From Alteromonas sp. ALT199 (GTDB lineage Bacteria; Pseudomonadota; Gammaproteobacteria; Enterobacterales; Alteromonadaceae), in contig NZ_JAHHDX010000093.1 of the NCBI RefSeq assembly GCF_018619335.1, positions 1 through 64,000 of the forward strand: 64,000 nucleotides of DNA, given 5' to 3'. The notes beneath the pieces are model-generated. The model did not search any database and was not told where the DNA came from. It saw only the letters and a list, made by a program, of their open reading frames with translations. Positions 54,040 through 64,000 of this stretch are shown in pieces (position 1 is the stretch's first letter; each line of letters starts with the position of its first letter). The position numbers and the translations under genes are program-made.

Positions 54040-55065
54040 GTGGAACAAATAATACCTAAAAAACCGATTTCTGTAGAGCATAACTGGCAAAAAGAATTGG
54101 CAAGTAGCTATACCGACCCTGCAAAACTGTTGCAGCACTTAGATTTAGACGAAGAAAAATACGCACAACATATTAAAGCCCGTCGCCTTTTTCCTATGCG
54201 TGTTCCACGACATTTTGCAGACCTTATGGAAAAAGGGAACCCTAACGATCCGTTGTTTTTACAAGTCATGCCACTTAGCGACGAATTCCTGACCTCTAAG
54301 GGTTACAGCGAAGATCCGCTAGATGAGCATGACACGGCAGGCAAAGGTATTTTACATAAATACGATTCTCGTGTGTTATTGATGGTACGCACCGGTTGTG
54401 CGGTTAACTGCCGCTACTGTTTTCGTCGCCACTTCCCTTACGCCGACAATGCAGTAAGTAAAAACCAGTGGCTAGATGTGCTTGAATATCTTCGCGGAAA
54501 CAGCAAGATTAATGAGGTGATTTTTTCCGGTGGCGATCCGCTCATGGCAAAAGACGATCATTTATCGTGGCTAGCTAATGAAATTGCAACAATCCCTCAT
54601 GTAAAACGCCTGCGCATACATAGCCGTTTGCCCGTAGTACTACCAGAAAGAATTAGCCATAACTTTGTTAAATGGTTTACCGCGCTGCCTCTTCAAAAAG
54701 TGCTGGTGCTGCACGCGAACCACGCGAATGAAATGTCTGAGCCCTTAAAAACTCGACTTCGCACTTTGCGAGACAAGGGCGTAACCTTACTCAATCAGTC
54801 GGTATTACTTAAAGGCATTAATGATTCTGGCGAGGCAATTAGTAACTTAAGCGAGTCACTTTTTGAAGCGGGTGTCCTGCCTTACTACTTACACGTGTTA
54901 GATAAAGTACAGGGAGCTAGCCATTTTTACGTAAGCGATGATGAAGGTCGTCAAATTATGGAAGAAGCGATAAAACGCCTGCCAGGCTTTTTAGTGCCAA
55001 AACTGGTGAGAGAAATTGGCGGTCAACCCGGCAAAACGCCTATCGACTTACATTTGCATCCGTAA
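54040..55065 (+). CDS. epmB: EF-P beta-lysylation protein EpmB (lysine 2,3-aminomutase family)
   Basis: 341 aa radical SAM enzyme, the same length as E. coli YjeK (342). The cluster motif CAVNCRYCF (C-x3-C-x2-C) is at about residues 117-125, followed by [18 protein letters not shown] and the PLP Lys region ending [11 protein letters not shown]. It converts (S)-alpha-lysine to (R)-beta-lysine for EpmA. The start codon is GTG with only a weak, distant AAGG upstream. It is divergent from efp across 36 bp. Confidence 0.95.
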   Translation: MEQIIPKKPISVEHNWQKELASSYTDPAKLLQHLDLDEEKYAQHIKARRLFPMRVPRHFADLMEKGNPNDPLFLQVMPLSDEFLTSKGYSEDPLDEHDTAGKGILHKYDSRVLLMVRTGCAVNCRYCFRRHFPYADNAVSKNQWLDVLEYLRGNSKINEVIFSGGDPLMAKDDHLSWLANEIATIPHVKRLRIHSRLPVVLPERISHNFVKWFTALPLQKVLVLHANHANEMSEPLKTRLRTLRDKGVTLLNQSVLLKGINDSGEAISNLSESLFEAGVLPYYLHVLDKVQGASHFYVSDDEGRQIMEEAIKRLPGFLVPKLVREIGGQPGKTPIDLHLHP

Positions 55066-55066
55066 C

Positions 55067-55258
55067 TTACGCGTAGGTATCGATGTTGGCGCCTAACGCG
55101 GGGTTTGAAGATGACGATTTTGGTACGTCAGCAGCTGATTCCAGCAGCTGAAGCGACGCTTTACCCTCTTGCTCTTGTTGGCTTTTTGCCAACTTAAGAG
55201 AGGCCAACTCAAGTGACGCACCGGACGCTCCAGAGGCACTAGTACCTTGTAGATCCAT
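55067..55258 (-). CDS. YjfB-family putative motility protein, small
   Basis: 63 aa. The overall form, M-D-start, a helical Leu/Ala/Gln middle (LELASLKLAKSQQEQEG) and the ending NPALGANIDTYA, fits the YjfB_2 (PF14070) pattern, whose members end in LGxNVDxYA. The start at ATG 55258 has AAGGA 7 nt upstream; the longer frame to 55360 is not supported. Members are annotated putative motility proteins because of FlgM/FliA-linked occurrence; the function is unproven. It ends 1 nt from the epmB stop, convergent. Confidence 0.75.
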   Translation of the reverse strand: MDLQGTSASGASGASLELASLKLAKSQQEQEGKASLQLLESAADVPKSSSSNPALGANIDTYA

Positions 55259-55503
55259 ACCATTTTCCTTTGTTGCTTGTAGCAAAGTAAAAAAATGGGC
55301 AGAATTGCCCACCCTTACAGCATGTTGAATTTTACGTATAGACCGTAAACTACAACACATTATAGGTTATCGGCCTTGAAAGGCGAAACTTTAACCATTA
55401 TTACCTGTAAGGTATATAAGCGGATTGCTCTAAGAGACAACAAATACTTAGTTACAAGCTTAATACATAGATTTTAGACACTTAGAAACAAAAGGCGTGA
55501 CCA

Positions 55504-55836
55504 ATGCAACAAAGCCAAGAGATGCAAGCTGTCCATCAACAACTTCAAGAAACACTTCAAACGCTGCACCGTAAAGCCGTTGATGCCGACCAAGTTTTAG
55601 ATAGCTTACAGCGCGATCAAAAAGGTAAGTTTGCAGCCGTATTCGCTGACGATAGCGGTTTTACCACATCAGCCAAGCGCTTTGGCCCTTATGTGCAAGA
55701 GATTGCAAATGACTGGCAGGCACTGAAAGACTTAGATGACGATGCGGCCAAACAAGCTTTGGCACCAATGGTTAAGAAAATTGAATTAGCACTTGTGACT
55801 ATTGCACAGTTTCAACAGTCTCTTGCTAAAAAGTAG
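55504..55836 (+). CDS. Hypothetical helical protein
   Basis: 110 aa, not recognised. The sequence is Gln-, Ala- and Lys-rich with heptad-like spacing through residues 1-45 and 75-108, so an all-helical, possibly coiled-coil protein is likely. No signal peptide or membrane helix. The ATG lies close after AAAGGCGTGACC. Followed by a good terminator, which supports a real single-gene unit. Confidence 0.65.
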   Translation: MQQSQEMQAVHQQLQETLQTLHRKAVDADQVLDSLQRDQKGKFAAVFADDSGFTTSAKRFGPYVQEIANDWQALKDLDDDAAKQALAPMVKKIELALVTIAQFQQSLAKK

Positions 55837-55866
55837 CGTAGAACTGCAAAGCTGTTTCGAGTAATA

Positions 55867-55900
55867 AAAGAAAGCCCTCTTTGATTCGCGGGCTTTCTTT
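55867..55900. terminator. Intrinsic terminator
   Basis: 11-bp stem AAAGAAAGCCC / GGGCTTTCTTT with a 12-nt loop, flanked by A- and T-rich sequence. It sits between the converging genes for the helical 110-aa protein and the 431-aa protein. Confidence 0.8.
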
Positions 55901-55944
55901 GAATTAGCTTCTCACTTACGGCGCACTCTCACACACCTTAGCGC

Positions 55945-57240
55945 TTATTTTTGATAAAGCGGTAGCAAGCTAATTCTACGCTTAATTTCCTGTACTTCTT
56001 TTAAATACTCATTACTGTCCACCCGCTGATACTGCTCGGTAAATGCTTTCTTACTCAAGCCTTCAGGCAGCCCATCGATAGGCGGGATAATTTCAAGTTC
56101 ACTTTGAATGCGCGCCATAGCATTTTGCACACCCATCGCGGTGCTTGGGTTAGTAGCAACCTTTGCAAACTCAGTGCCCGACATATCTGCCGCTAAATCT
56201 ATAAAGCTATAGCCCGAACCGCCGTTCCCGCGATCCATTAGCTCTTTGAACTCTCCAATCGCTAACGACATACCTTGTTCAGCCATTAGCTCCAATGCTG
56301 CAGATATAATAAAGTGACGGGCCAAATCGTTGCGTTTATGTAGCACAGCACCTCTGCGGGGTTTTAATGCCTTTTCGGAGTCCGGCTGAATGTCGCCCAC
56401 CAAGGTACCAACTCGATGATGTCCCACGTAAACTGCCAAGGCTAAGATCACTGCGTTATTGTGCAATACTGCATCATCAGGTGTTTTGCTTTGCTCTCTT
56501 GCCCTTGCCATCCCTTCGCGTAAGTATTCTATGAGAGATACCGGCTTGTTTGATAAGGCTATTTCTCTTCCAGACAAGTAACGTAGGTAGTACGCGGAAA
56601 GCTGCTGAAGTTCGGTCTGCTCGCTTACCGACATGTTCGAAGCCACTACGTTTAACTCGCTTAGCAATTCATCTAAGCGCCCAACATCAAGGGTAAGCTC
56701 GCCGCGACCCATGGTCACTCGCTCAACCCGTGATAACGCAATAGTCGCTATCTCCGATTGCGTATAAGAGTTCACCGTGCGCTCTAGAAACCCCAGTAAA
56801 AAACGCCCCGGAATGGTTAGGTCTCCAACTTGGACTTGTTCTATACGCAAGCTATCGCCAGGCAGTACGAGTGCTGATGCATTAACGTAATAACCCGTAT
56901 CATTAATAGCGTAAGTAATGTTAATTGTTCCCGCCAATGGAGTAATGTTTACCACCCCTTTAAACTCAGGTAAGGCCCGCTGTAACACCCCCACCAAGCT
57001 CTCGACTTGCGTTTCGGTAAGCGCAACTTGATGGCCTTCCTCTCTGCGGGAAAACGCCTGTTGAAGCTGGCTAAGGAGTTCGTTAACACTATCAGCACCA
57101 TCGAGTTGCGTAGGCGCTGTCGACGCAACTAGTGGCGCTTTTTGCACAGCCATAATGGTAACCGTAGCTACGCCTACTACAAGCAACACAACAATGATGG
57201 CAATAGAAATCAAAAGCCATTTTACGCTACGCAAAATCAT
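55945..57240 (-). CDS. Conserved hypothetical protein, membrane-anchored
   Basis: 431 aa, not recognised. A single hydrophobic N-terminal helix (about residues 8-32) anchors a large, mostly periplasmic domain. Residues 60-190 look beta-rich (ITPLAGTINITYAINDTGYYVNASALVLP). Residues 240-330 carry an alpha-helical region with AVYVGHHRVGTLVGDIQ and HKRNDLARHFIISAALELM; the SGYSFIDLAADMSGTEFA segment that follows resembles a protease- or lysozyme-like helical domain without clear catalytic residues. Monocistronic. Confidence 0.72.
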   Translation of the reverse strand: MILRSVKWLLISIAIIVVLLVVGVATVTIMAVQKAPLVASTAPTQLDGADSVNELLSQLQQAFSRREEGHQVALTETQVESLVGVLQRALPEFKGVVNITPLAGTINITYAINDTGYYVNASALVLPGDSLRIEQVQVGDLTIPGRFLLGFLERTVNSYTQSEIATIALSRVERVTMGRGELTLDVGRLDELLSELNVVASNMSVSEQTELQQLSAYYLRYLSGREIALSNKPVSLIEYLREGMARAREQSKTPDDAVLHNNAVILALAVYVGHHRVGTLVGDIQPDSEKALKPRRGAVLHKRNDLARHFIISAALELMAEQGMSLAIGEFKELMDRGNGGSGYSFIDLAADMSGTEFAKVATNPSTAMGVQNAMARIQSELEIIPPIDGLPEGLSKKAFTEQYQRVDSNEYLKEVQEIKRRISLLPLYQK

Positions 57241-57418
57241 GAGAAATTAGCTTTACCTGTTATTACAGTTAATTAAAAATGGGTTAGTGCCTTTAGCGTT
57301 CTTCGTTGTGCGGTAAACAACAATGTGCTCTAAGGCGCTGGTTATACTACGTTATCTATTTTCGCGCCACCAGTAACAAGTGGCACGACAAGTTGGTAAT
57401 TAGTCACTACTGAAATGG

Positions 57419-58120
57419 TTAAGGAGCAAACTCGCAGTCCACCCAGTCTTTTAAGCTTGTATAACGCGCAGTGGCGCCAGACAGGTCATGATGCTTCGAC
57501 AAGTCCGTAGGTATCACCACGCAGGCTAAGTTAGCAGCAAGTGCCGCTGTCATTCCGGTTTGCGTATCTTCAATTGCTACACATTCACTAGGCATTTTAC
57601 CTAGTTTGTCCATAGCAAGAGCGTAACAGTCTGGCGCTGGCTTACTATGTTCAACGTCTTCAACGGCAACCACACAGGAAATATAATCACTCAACTCATA
57701 TTGAGATAGGGTTTTCTCCACCGACTTTTTACTTCCCCCAGTCACAATACCAATGGTATAGCCGTCGCTTGCGCGTTGGATAATGGTTTCCTTAGCAAAC
57801 GGCATTAAGGGAAACGCCTGTTTGTCTAAGTAGTCGCTAATGCTTTTGTGTTTCTGCTGTGCCAGCTGGCTTGGCGCTATATCGATATTAAAATGTTCAA
57901 CTAAGTCGACAGCATTTTGCTTCACTGGAATACCCGCCATCACTTCACAGTAAAAATCCGCGCTAAGCTCAACATCGTACTCCAGCAAAATGTCTTTCCA
58001 GAGGTCAAAATGTACGGTTTCTGAGTCAATAAGGGTGCCATCGTGGTCAAATAATAGCGTTGTGGTTTTATCGCCTATCGCTAACTGACGTGTTGATGAA
58101 GATACTGAATGCAATGCCAA
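57419..58120 (-). CDS. HAD-superfamily hydrolase, subfamily IA
   Basis: 233 aa phosphatase of the beta-phosphoglucomutase/GPP-like group. Motif I is LFDHDGTLIDSE (nucleophile Asp and general acid Asp), motif II IVTGGSKKS, motif III Lys in SKPAPDCY, and motif IV IEDTQTGMTAAL. The cap lies between motifs I and II. The start codon is TTG at 58120, chosen because AAGGAGG is 6 nt upstream; the frame is open to 58201. Substrate not known. Confidence 0.88.
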   Translation of the reverse strand: MALHSVSSSTRQLAIGDKTTTLLFDHDGTLIDSETVHFDLWKDILLEYDVELSADFYCEVMAGIPVKQNAVDLVEHFNIDIAPSQLAQQKHKSISDYLDKQAFPLMPFAKETIIQRASDGYTIGIVTGGSKKSVEKTLSQYELSDYISCVVAVEDVEHSKPAPDCYALAMDKLGKMPSECVAIEDTQTGMTAALAANLACVVIPTDLSKHHDLSGATARYTSLKDWVDCEFAP

Positions 58121-58330
58121 AATAAACCTCCTTGCTATTAAAATTAAATATCGGTTGTGAAAACATATTGGGCGCAATCGATACCGAAAAAACGATAACA
58201 CCTATTGGTTATTAAACGTGTAGCACTTTATTAATGATATTTGAAATTGCGCTTGTACCAGAACAATACCAGCCCTGTGGTACACTGAATCTTTCACGAA
58301 CTAGAACATTTTCAACGTGGAGCTGATTGC

Positions 58331-59005
58331 GTGCTTTACCACATTTTAGGCTTTGCCAGTGCCGCACTATTTTTACTAACGTGGTTAGGATTATGGTCAC
58401 AAATTAAAGCTATGACGCACCATCAAGTGTCCGTTACAAGCGAGAAAAGCGATGCGAACCACAGCCTGTCGCTAAACCAGTTTGGGTCCAGCTATTTTGC
58501 GTTTTTCTCTATTTTCCTGTTTGGTATTTCGGTAGAGCCTTTTAACCACTACTTGGTATGGACGCGTTTTGGCGCCCTCATTCTAACCCTGGTAATCATT
58601 TGGAAAATATGGCAACACAGGCGTACTACAATTTCAGGCTACGTTGCCATGATTGCGCTATTTACCCTTGTCGGAGGCACTCTTTCCATTGCTTTTCGCC
58701 CTTTCCCAACGCTTGCACAGCTTGGCGCAAACACCCTAATGCTGGTTGTTACCGTCATATTATTTCAAGGCTCACTGCATCAATGGCTTGTGTTGCAGCG
58801 CAGACAAAAAGTAGGCTCGCTGTCCTTTGCGCTATTTCGTAATATATTGATAAAAGACGTTAGCACCTTAATGTTCGGCCTAACAATGCCATTGAGCCAA
58901 AGCTGGCCACTACTTATCTTAAATGGCACCAGTGTAATTATGCGGGGCAGTATTTTATTGCAGATGCACAAACTAAAACGCCGAGAACTCCTTGCGTCAG
59001 AATAG
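58331..59005 (+). CDS. PQ-loop-like integral membrane protein
   Basis: 224 aa with about seven hydrophobic segments. Two similar segments each start with a helix followed by a polar Gln/Lys-rich turn and SLS/SF (WSQIKAM...LSLNQFGSSYF at about 22-60, and LHQWLVLQRRQKVGSLSFALF at about 146-166), recalling the PQ-loop repeat of SWEET/cystinosin-type transporters; the Pro-Gln itself is replaced. The start is GTG with GGAG 8 nt upstream. Single gene, function unknown. Confidence 0.68.
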   Translation: MLYHILGFASAALFLLTWLGLWSQIKAMTHHQVSVTSEKSDANHSLSLNQFGSSYFAFFSIFLFGISVEPFNHYLVWTRFGALILTLVIIWKIWQHRRTTISGYVAMIALFTLVGGTLSIAFRPFPTLAQLGANTLMLVVTVILFQGSLHQWLVLQRRQKVGSLSFALFRNILIKDVSTLMFGLTMPLSQSWPLLILNGTSVIMRGSILLQMHKLKRRELLASE

Positions 59006-59120
59006 TATCTCGGCGTATACCAGTTATTTTAGTGTAGCGAGGCATAGGTTTGTCTAGCTAAGCACTGTTTTGATCAATGTTTTCGGTACCAATACTGTAA
59101 ATCAGCACCAACGCGACGCG

Positions 59121-61031
<1,911 letters not shown>

Positions 61032-61145
61032 TTAAGCCAGCGATAAGGAAAGAAAGCACACAGTGCTATGGTTAACTAAAATAATCACAGCACTGCTCTG
61101 CTGTATAATTGATGTTAGCAGGGCTAGTTGAGACTGGCAATGCGC

Positions 61146-61727
61146 TTATTTAAGCAAAAACTCGGCTATAGCGGGCAAGTGATTTTCGTAGCCTACAAAG
61201 CTGTGATCGCCACCTTCTTCAATAATCAAGTGACTTTGCGCGTACTTATCGGCAGCCAAGCGGTAATCCAGCGTTTCATCTGCGGTCTGAAGCAACACCT
61301 TGTAATTGCTTGGTTGTTTAATTAAAGCAGCGTCTAACGCTTGAATTACCCCCATATCACTTTCTACTATTTCAAACTTTTCTTTGCTATAAGGGTTTTC
61401 ATGGGCACCGATAAAGTTTCGCAACAACTCGTACGGGCGTACCGCTGGATTAATTAGCACGGCTTTACCACCAAACTTTTCAAGCAAAAACGTAGAGAGA
61501 TACCCCCCCATTGAACTACCAATAAGTTTAAGCCCGTTTTCGAGCAATGCTGGCGTGCTTTCAATAACCTCTAATAACTGTCTTTCTACTTTACTGGGAA
61601 AATTAGAAAGTTCGGGAATATGTAAGGTAACGTTTGTGTGATGCTGCTCAAAATACGTTTTTGTAGCTTGCGCTTTGATGGACTGTGGTGAACTCAAAAA
61701 GCCGTGAAGATATAAAATGTGCTGCAT
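61146..61727 (-). CDS. yqiA: Esterase YqiA
   Basis: 193 aa alpha/beta-hydrolase of the UPF0227/YqiA family (E. coli 193 aa). LYLHGFLSSPQSIKAQ near the N-terminus, nucleophile Ser in GSSMGGYLSTF (about 70), and the His in EGGDHSFVGYE (about 174). It has short-chain acyl esterase activity in E. coli. Between cpdA and parE. Confidence 0.94.
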   Translation of the reverse strand: MQHILYLHGFLSSPQSIKAQATKTYFEQHHTNVTLHIPELSNFPSKVERQLLEVIESTPALLENGLKLIGSSMGGYLSTFLLEKFGGKAVLINPAVRPYELLRNFIGAHENPYSKEKFEIVESDMGVIQALDAALIKQPSNYKVLLQTADETLDYRLAADKYAQSHLIIEEGGDHSFVGYENHLPAIAEFLLK

Positions 61728-61851
61728 ACTATTCTCTATTACTTGTTCTGTTTGGCATTTTTTTAGCGTTAAGCGAAAATAGGTAGCAACCTCAATAGAG
61801 AACGCTGCCTACTCTTTCCCGGACAAGCTATACCAGCCTAAATCGATACCG

Positions 61852-62703
61852 TCAAAGCTCAACTCGATTAACCACAACATCCACCGAGCCGTCATCCATC
61901 AAATTAACAACCTGATACCCCGACGCTTCGTTGCTTACTCCAAATTCAGATTGCATTTCCCATTGCCAGCAAGTGGATGGACTGCCGTAAGAAGGCGTAT
62001 TGTTCGCACCTATGATCTGACGTAGTGGCGAATGCACATGCCCGTGAATCAAAGCTTTTATTTGCGGATGTTCTTCTGTGAGCGTTACAACACGCTGCGC
62101 GTTGGACAAAAAGTGCTTATCCATCCAACTGTTCGAAGGCAATATGTGGTGATGAAGTGCAATAAGATGATGAATTTGGGCGGACTTCGCTAGCGACTGC
62201 TTTATTGCCTTTAAGTCGTTTTCTTTTACCTCACCGGCGGCCGTGTATTTGTCGTCGGTGGCGCGAGTATCTAAGCCATGTATTTGCCAATTGGATAAGC
62301 TTATGGGCTTAGAGCTTTTCAAGTGCCGATTGCCCACATATTTCTCGAAATATGGATTATTGTCGTGGTTACCGGCCAGTACAAACCACTCTATATTAGC
62401 GCGCTCAATACATTGATGCATTAACGATGCAAAAAGTTGATAGCTTTCAGCTGAATTGTCGCCGCTAATATCACCTGTAACAAGCACTATAATTTTTTGA
62501 TGTTTATTCTGCTTCGCTTCCTGTTCTATCCCGCCAGCAGCGTCGTGAAGCTTTTGGTTTTTGGTATCAGCGCTGTTACCTACGTACTTTTGAACATCGC
62601 TAAGCACACGCGCCAGCGAATGATAAGGTGCAATACCCGCATATGCCGCCTTATCTTTGTCCTTAAGTAAGTGGCAATCACTCAATTGTATAAGTGTTAT
62701 CAC
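61852..62703 (-). CDS. cpdA: 3',5'-cyclic-AMP phosphodiesterase CpdA
   Basis: 283 aa metallophosphoesterase. Metal motifs in order: SDCHLLKD (D-x-H), VTGDISGDN, LAGNHDNNP, ALHHHILP and IHGHVHSP. This is the class III cAMP phosphodiesterase CpdA (E. coli 275 aa). The GTG start overlaps the yqiB stop by 4 nt (GTGA). A variable insert rich in Lys, Gln and Glu (about 45-70) follows the first motif. It lowers cAMP and so dampens CRP signalling. Confidence 0.95.
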   Translation of the reverse strand: MITLIQLSDCHLLKDKDKAAYAGIAPYHSLARVLSDVQKYVGNSADTKNQKLHDAAGGIEQEAKQNKHQKIIVLVTGDISGDNSAESYQLFASLMHQCIERANIEWFVLAGNHDNNPYFEKYVGNRHLKSSKPISLSNWQIHGLDTRATDDKYTAAGEVKENDLKAIKQSLAKSAQIHHLIALHHHILPSNSWMDKHFLSNAQRVVTLTEEHPQIKALIHGHVHSPLRQIIGANNTPSYGSPSTCWQWEMQSEFGVSNEASGYQVVNLMDDGSVDVVVNRVEL

Positions 62704-63152
62704 GCTTCAGAAATAACGTTCGAGGAGTGTTGCAAACAGAAGTTTAACCACTCAGCTAGAAAGATATTTACCATATGCTTCTCGTTGCGTTGACGCATCT
62801 TGTTATTAGGGTAGTCATAAGAAGGCTGTAACGCCCCCGTGTTCTGACTATTTATCACTTCTGCCATGCGAGCATCGTGATAAAGGCGCACCGTCATCAC
62901 AGGCGTTAAGTAAGAAGGCATATCTTTTGTTGTTTGTTTAATACTCAGTGTGCTCGTGTAGCGGGCAGACTCTACAATTCGAATCTCGTAAGACAGACCA
63001 GTAGCGACAGAAAACTCATACCTTAGGTCTTCCGTATCGCAGTCAGGCAAAATTCTTAGAACATGGGAATAGTTCAGTTCGCAAAGTGCCTGCATTGATG
63101 GAAGATGAGGAATGTATTTTCGTTGATTGCGTTGTGTCACGATGACTGCCAT
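62700..63152 (-). CDS. yqiB: DUF1249 family protein YqiB
   Basis: 150 aa, the DUF1249 family (E. coli YqiB 140 aa). Conserved segments are YSHVLRILPD, RYEFSVATGLSYEIRIVESARYTSTLSI, MTVRLYHDARMAEV and the end KHMVNIFLAEWLNFCL. Function unknown; it is always found between nudF and cpdA in enterobacteria. It overlaps nudF by 16 nt and cpdA by 4 nt. Confidence 0.93.
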   Translation of the reverse strand: MAVIVTQRNQRKYIPHLPSMQALCELNYSHVLRILPDCDTEDLRYEFSVATGLSYEIRIVESARYTSTLSIKQTTKDMPSYLTPVMTVRLYHDARMAEVINSQNTGALQPSYDYPNNKMRQRNEKHMVNIFLAEWLNFCLQHSSNVISEA

Positions 63153-63763
63153 TGCTCCAGAAGTTGTGTTTTATGCATAAAGAACCATTGTAGCGCAATT
63201 ACCGCTGCGGCGTTGTCAATATGGCCATTTTCCAGCCATTCAAGAGCGGTATTCTCTTTTACACGGTGCACTTTAATGTCTTCAGACTCGGTTTCTAGGC
63301 CGTGAATGCCTTGTGCCAAGCTAGCATCAGTCTTTGCTATAAATATATGTAATCTTTCCGTGGTGCCGCCTGGGCTCGATAAATAACTTAATGCCTTGGT
63401 CAAGTTTTGTAACTTTATTCCCGCCTCTTCCATCGACTCTCTATGACATACATTTTCTGGAGTTTCTCCTTTATCAATCATGCCGGCGATAATTTCTATT
63501 AACCAGGGGCTTGAAGATGTGGCTAATGCCCCAATTCTTACTTGCTCGATTAGCACGAATTCTTGCAGAATAGGGTCGTAGGGTAAAACGCCCACAGCAT
63601 GACCGCGTTCAAAAATTTCGCGTGTAACTGTGTCGCTCCATTCTCCATTAAAACACTTGTGCTTAAATTGATACTGATTCATGGTAAAGAAACCACGATA
63701 CACTGGCTTAACGTCGGTGATTTCGACATCATTTGAGGTAAATGAAAGGAATTCCTTGCTCAT
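63137..63763 (-). CDS. nudF: ADP-ribose pyrophosphatase NudF
   Basis: 208 aa (E. coli 209). The NUDIX box is intact: GMIDKGETPENVCHRESMEEAGI (G-x5-E-x7-RE-x2-EE-x-G-I). The N-terminal fold with YRGFFTMNQYQFKHKCFNG matches ADP-ribose pyrophosphatases, which clear ADP-ribose to AMP and ribose-5-phosphate. Start at ATG 63763 (MSKEFLSF); the longer frame opens with TTG. First of the operon nudF-yqiB-cpdA-yqiA-parE. In many relatives tolC lies divergently upstream, beyond this window. Confidence 0.95.
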   Translation of the reverse strand: MSKEFLSFTSNDVEITDVKPVYRGFFTMNQYQFKHKCFNGEWSDTVTREIFERGHAVGVLPYDPILQEFVLIEQVRIGALATSSSPWLIEIIAGMIDKGETPENVCHRESMEEAGIKLQNLTKALSYLSSPGGTTERLHIFIAKTDASLAQGIHGLETESEDIKVHRVKENTALEWLENGHIDNAAAVIALQWFFMHKTQLLEQWQSS

Positions 63764-64000
63764 TTGCTGACACTTATGGTTCAAATAGATTTATCATACA
63801 TAGTACATTTACACACCAACCATGTATACGCATGAAAAATGCGAAATGGCGTGTGAACGAATAACAGAAAACTCATATTACAAGTCGTCTATTACTATAA
63901 TAATTGCGTGGGTAGATCACATATTCTGTTACAGTTAATCGAATACTGTTACGAGTTTGGACTTTCGGTTTGTGGTTGAATTTTCATACACTTGGTTTTA
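63764..64000. other. Right-edge intergenic region upstream of nudF
   Basis: AT-rich sequence with no gene. It should contain the nudF promoter and perhaps that of a divergent gene outside the window; none is assigned. Confidence 0.4.

Overview
The window reads as a chromosomal segment of a marine gammaproteobacterium of the Alteromonas type. The evidence is the order nudF-yqiB-cpdA-yqiA-parE, the srkA...dsbA pairing, many TonB-dependent receptors, and E. coli-like housekeeping proteins with moderate GC content. I see no rRNA, tRNA, CRISPR array, insertion sequence or prophage gene. This identification is by inspection only.

Layout. (1) 0.2-4.4 kb: an RND efflux pump and its periplasmic adaptor. 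(2) 4.6-9.1 kb: a NUDIX lipoprotein, then a sugar-acid catabolic island (class II aldolase, enolase-superfamily dehydratase, lactonase-like amidohydrolase, SDR dehydrogenase) resembling an oxidative fucose/galactose-type pathway. (3) 9.4-12.3 kb: a large acyl-CoA dehydrogenase and two small envelope proteins. (4) 12.8-19.4 kb: ccoG-srkA behind an FNR-type promoter, a cobalamin riboswitch with a btuB-like receptor, a dsbA with a lipoprotein signal, and an HD hydrolase. (5) 19.5-38.6 kb: a nitrate-assimilation locus with nrtABC-porin, a soluble PAS chemoreceptor, nirB-nirD-nasA-cobA-ybiB, a SulP transporter and a nitrate-responsive NIT-ANTAR antiterminator (nasR). (6) 38.7-44.3 kb: an XRE/membrane-protein pair with large palindromic operators, a nucleotidyltransferase, PAP2, bolA, an AlkB-like gene, rlmG and a cyclophilin. 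(7) 44.4-52.1 kb: an M19 dipeptidase with its TonB receptor, GNAT and GGCT genes, and a Zur-boxed zinc-type TonB receptor. (8) 52.4-59 kb: the EF-P beta-lysylation genes epmA, efp and epmB, and several small or uncharacterised genes. (9) 59.1-63.8 kb: parE, yqiA, cpdA, yqiB, nudF.

The most informative part is the nitrate locus. nrtA and nirB each have a sigma-54-like promoter, two NtrC-like sites upstream, and a leader RNA with an intrinsic terminator. Immediately before each terminator is an identical small hairpin with hexaloop AACGAA (A at loop position 1, G at 4), the signature of ANTAR-protein targets. The matching ANTAR protein is encoded 3 kb away and has its own NtrC site and sigma-54-like promoter. 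Nitrogen limitation (NtrC) would start transcription and nitrate (NasR) would let it pass the terminators. In this sequence nirB carries a one-base frameshift between its flavin and siroheme halves, so nitrite reductase is either broken in this strain or affected by an assembly error.

Several gene starts were moved from the longest open frame to positions with a ribosome binding site; this is stated in each entry.
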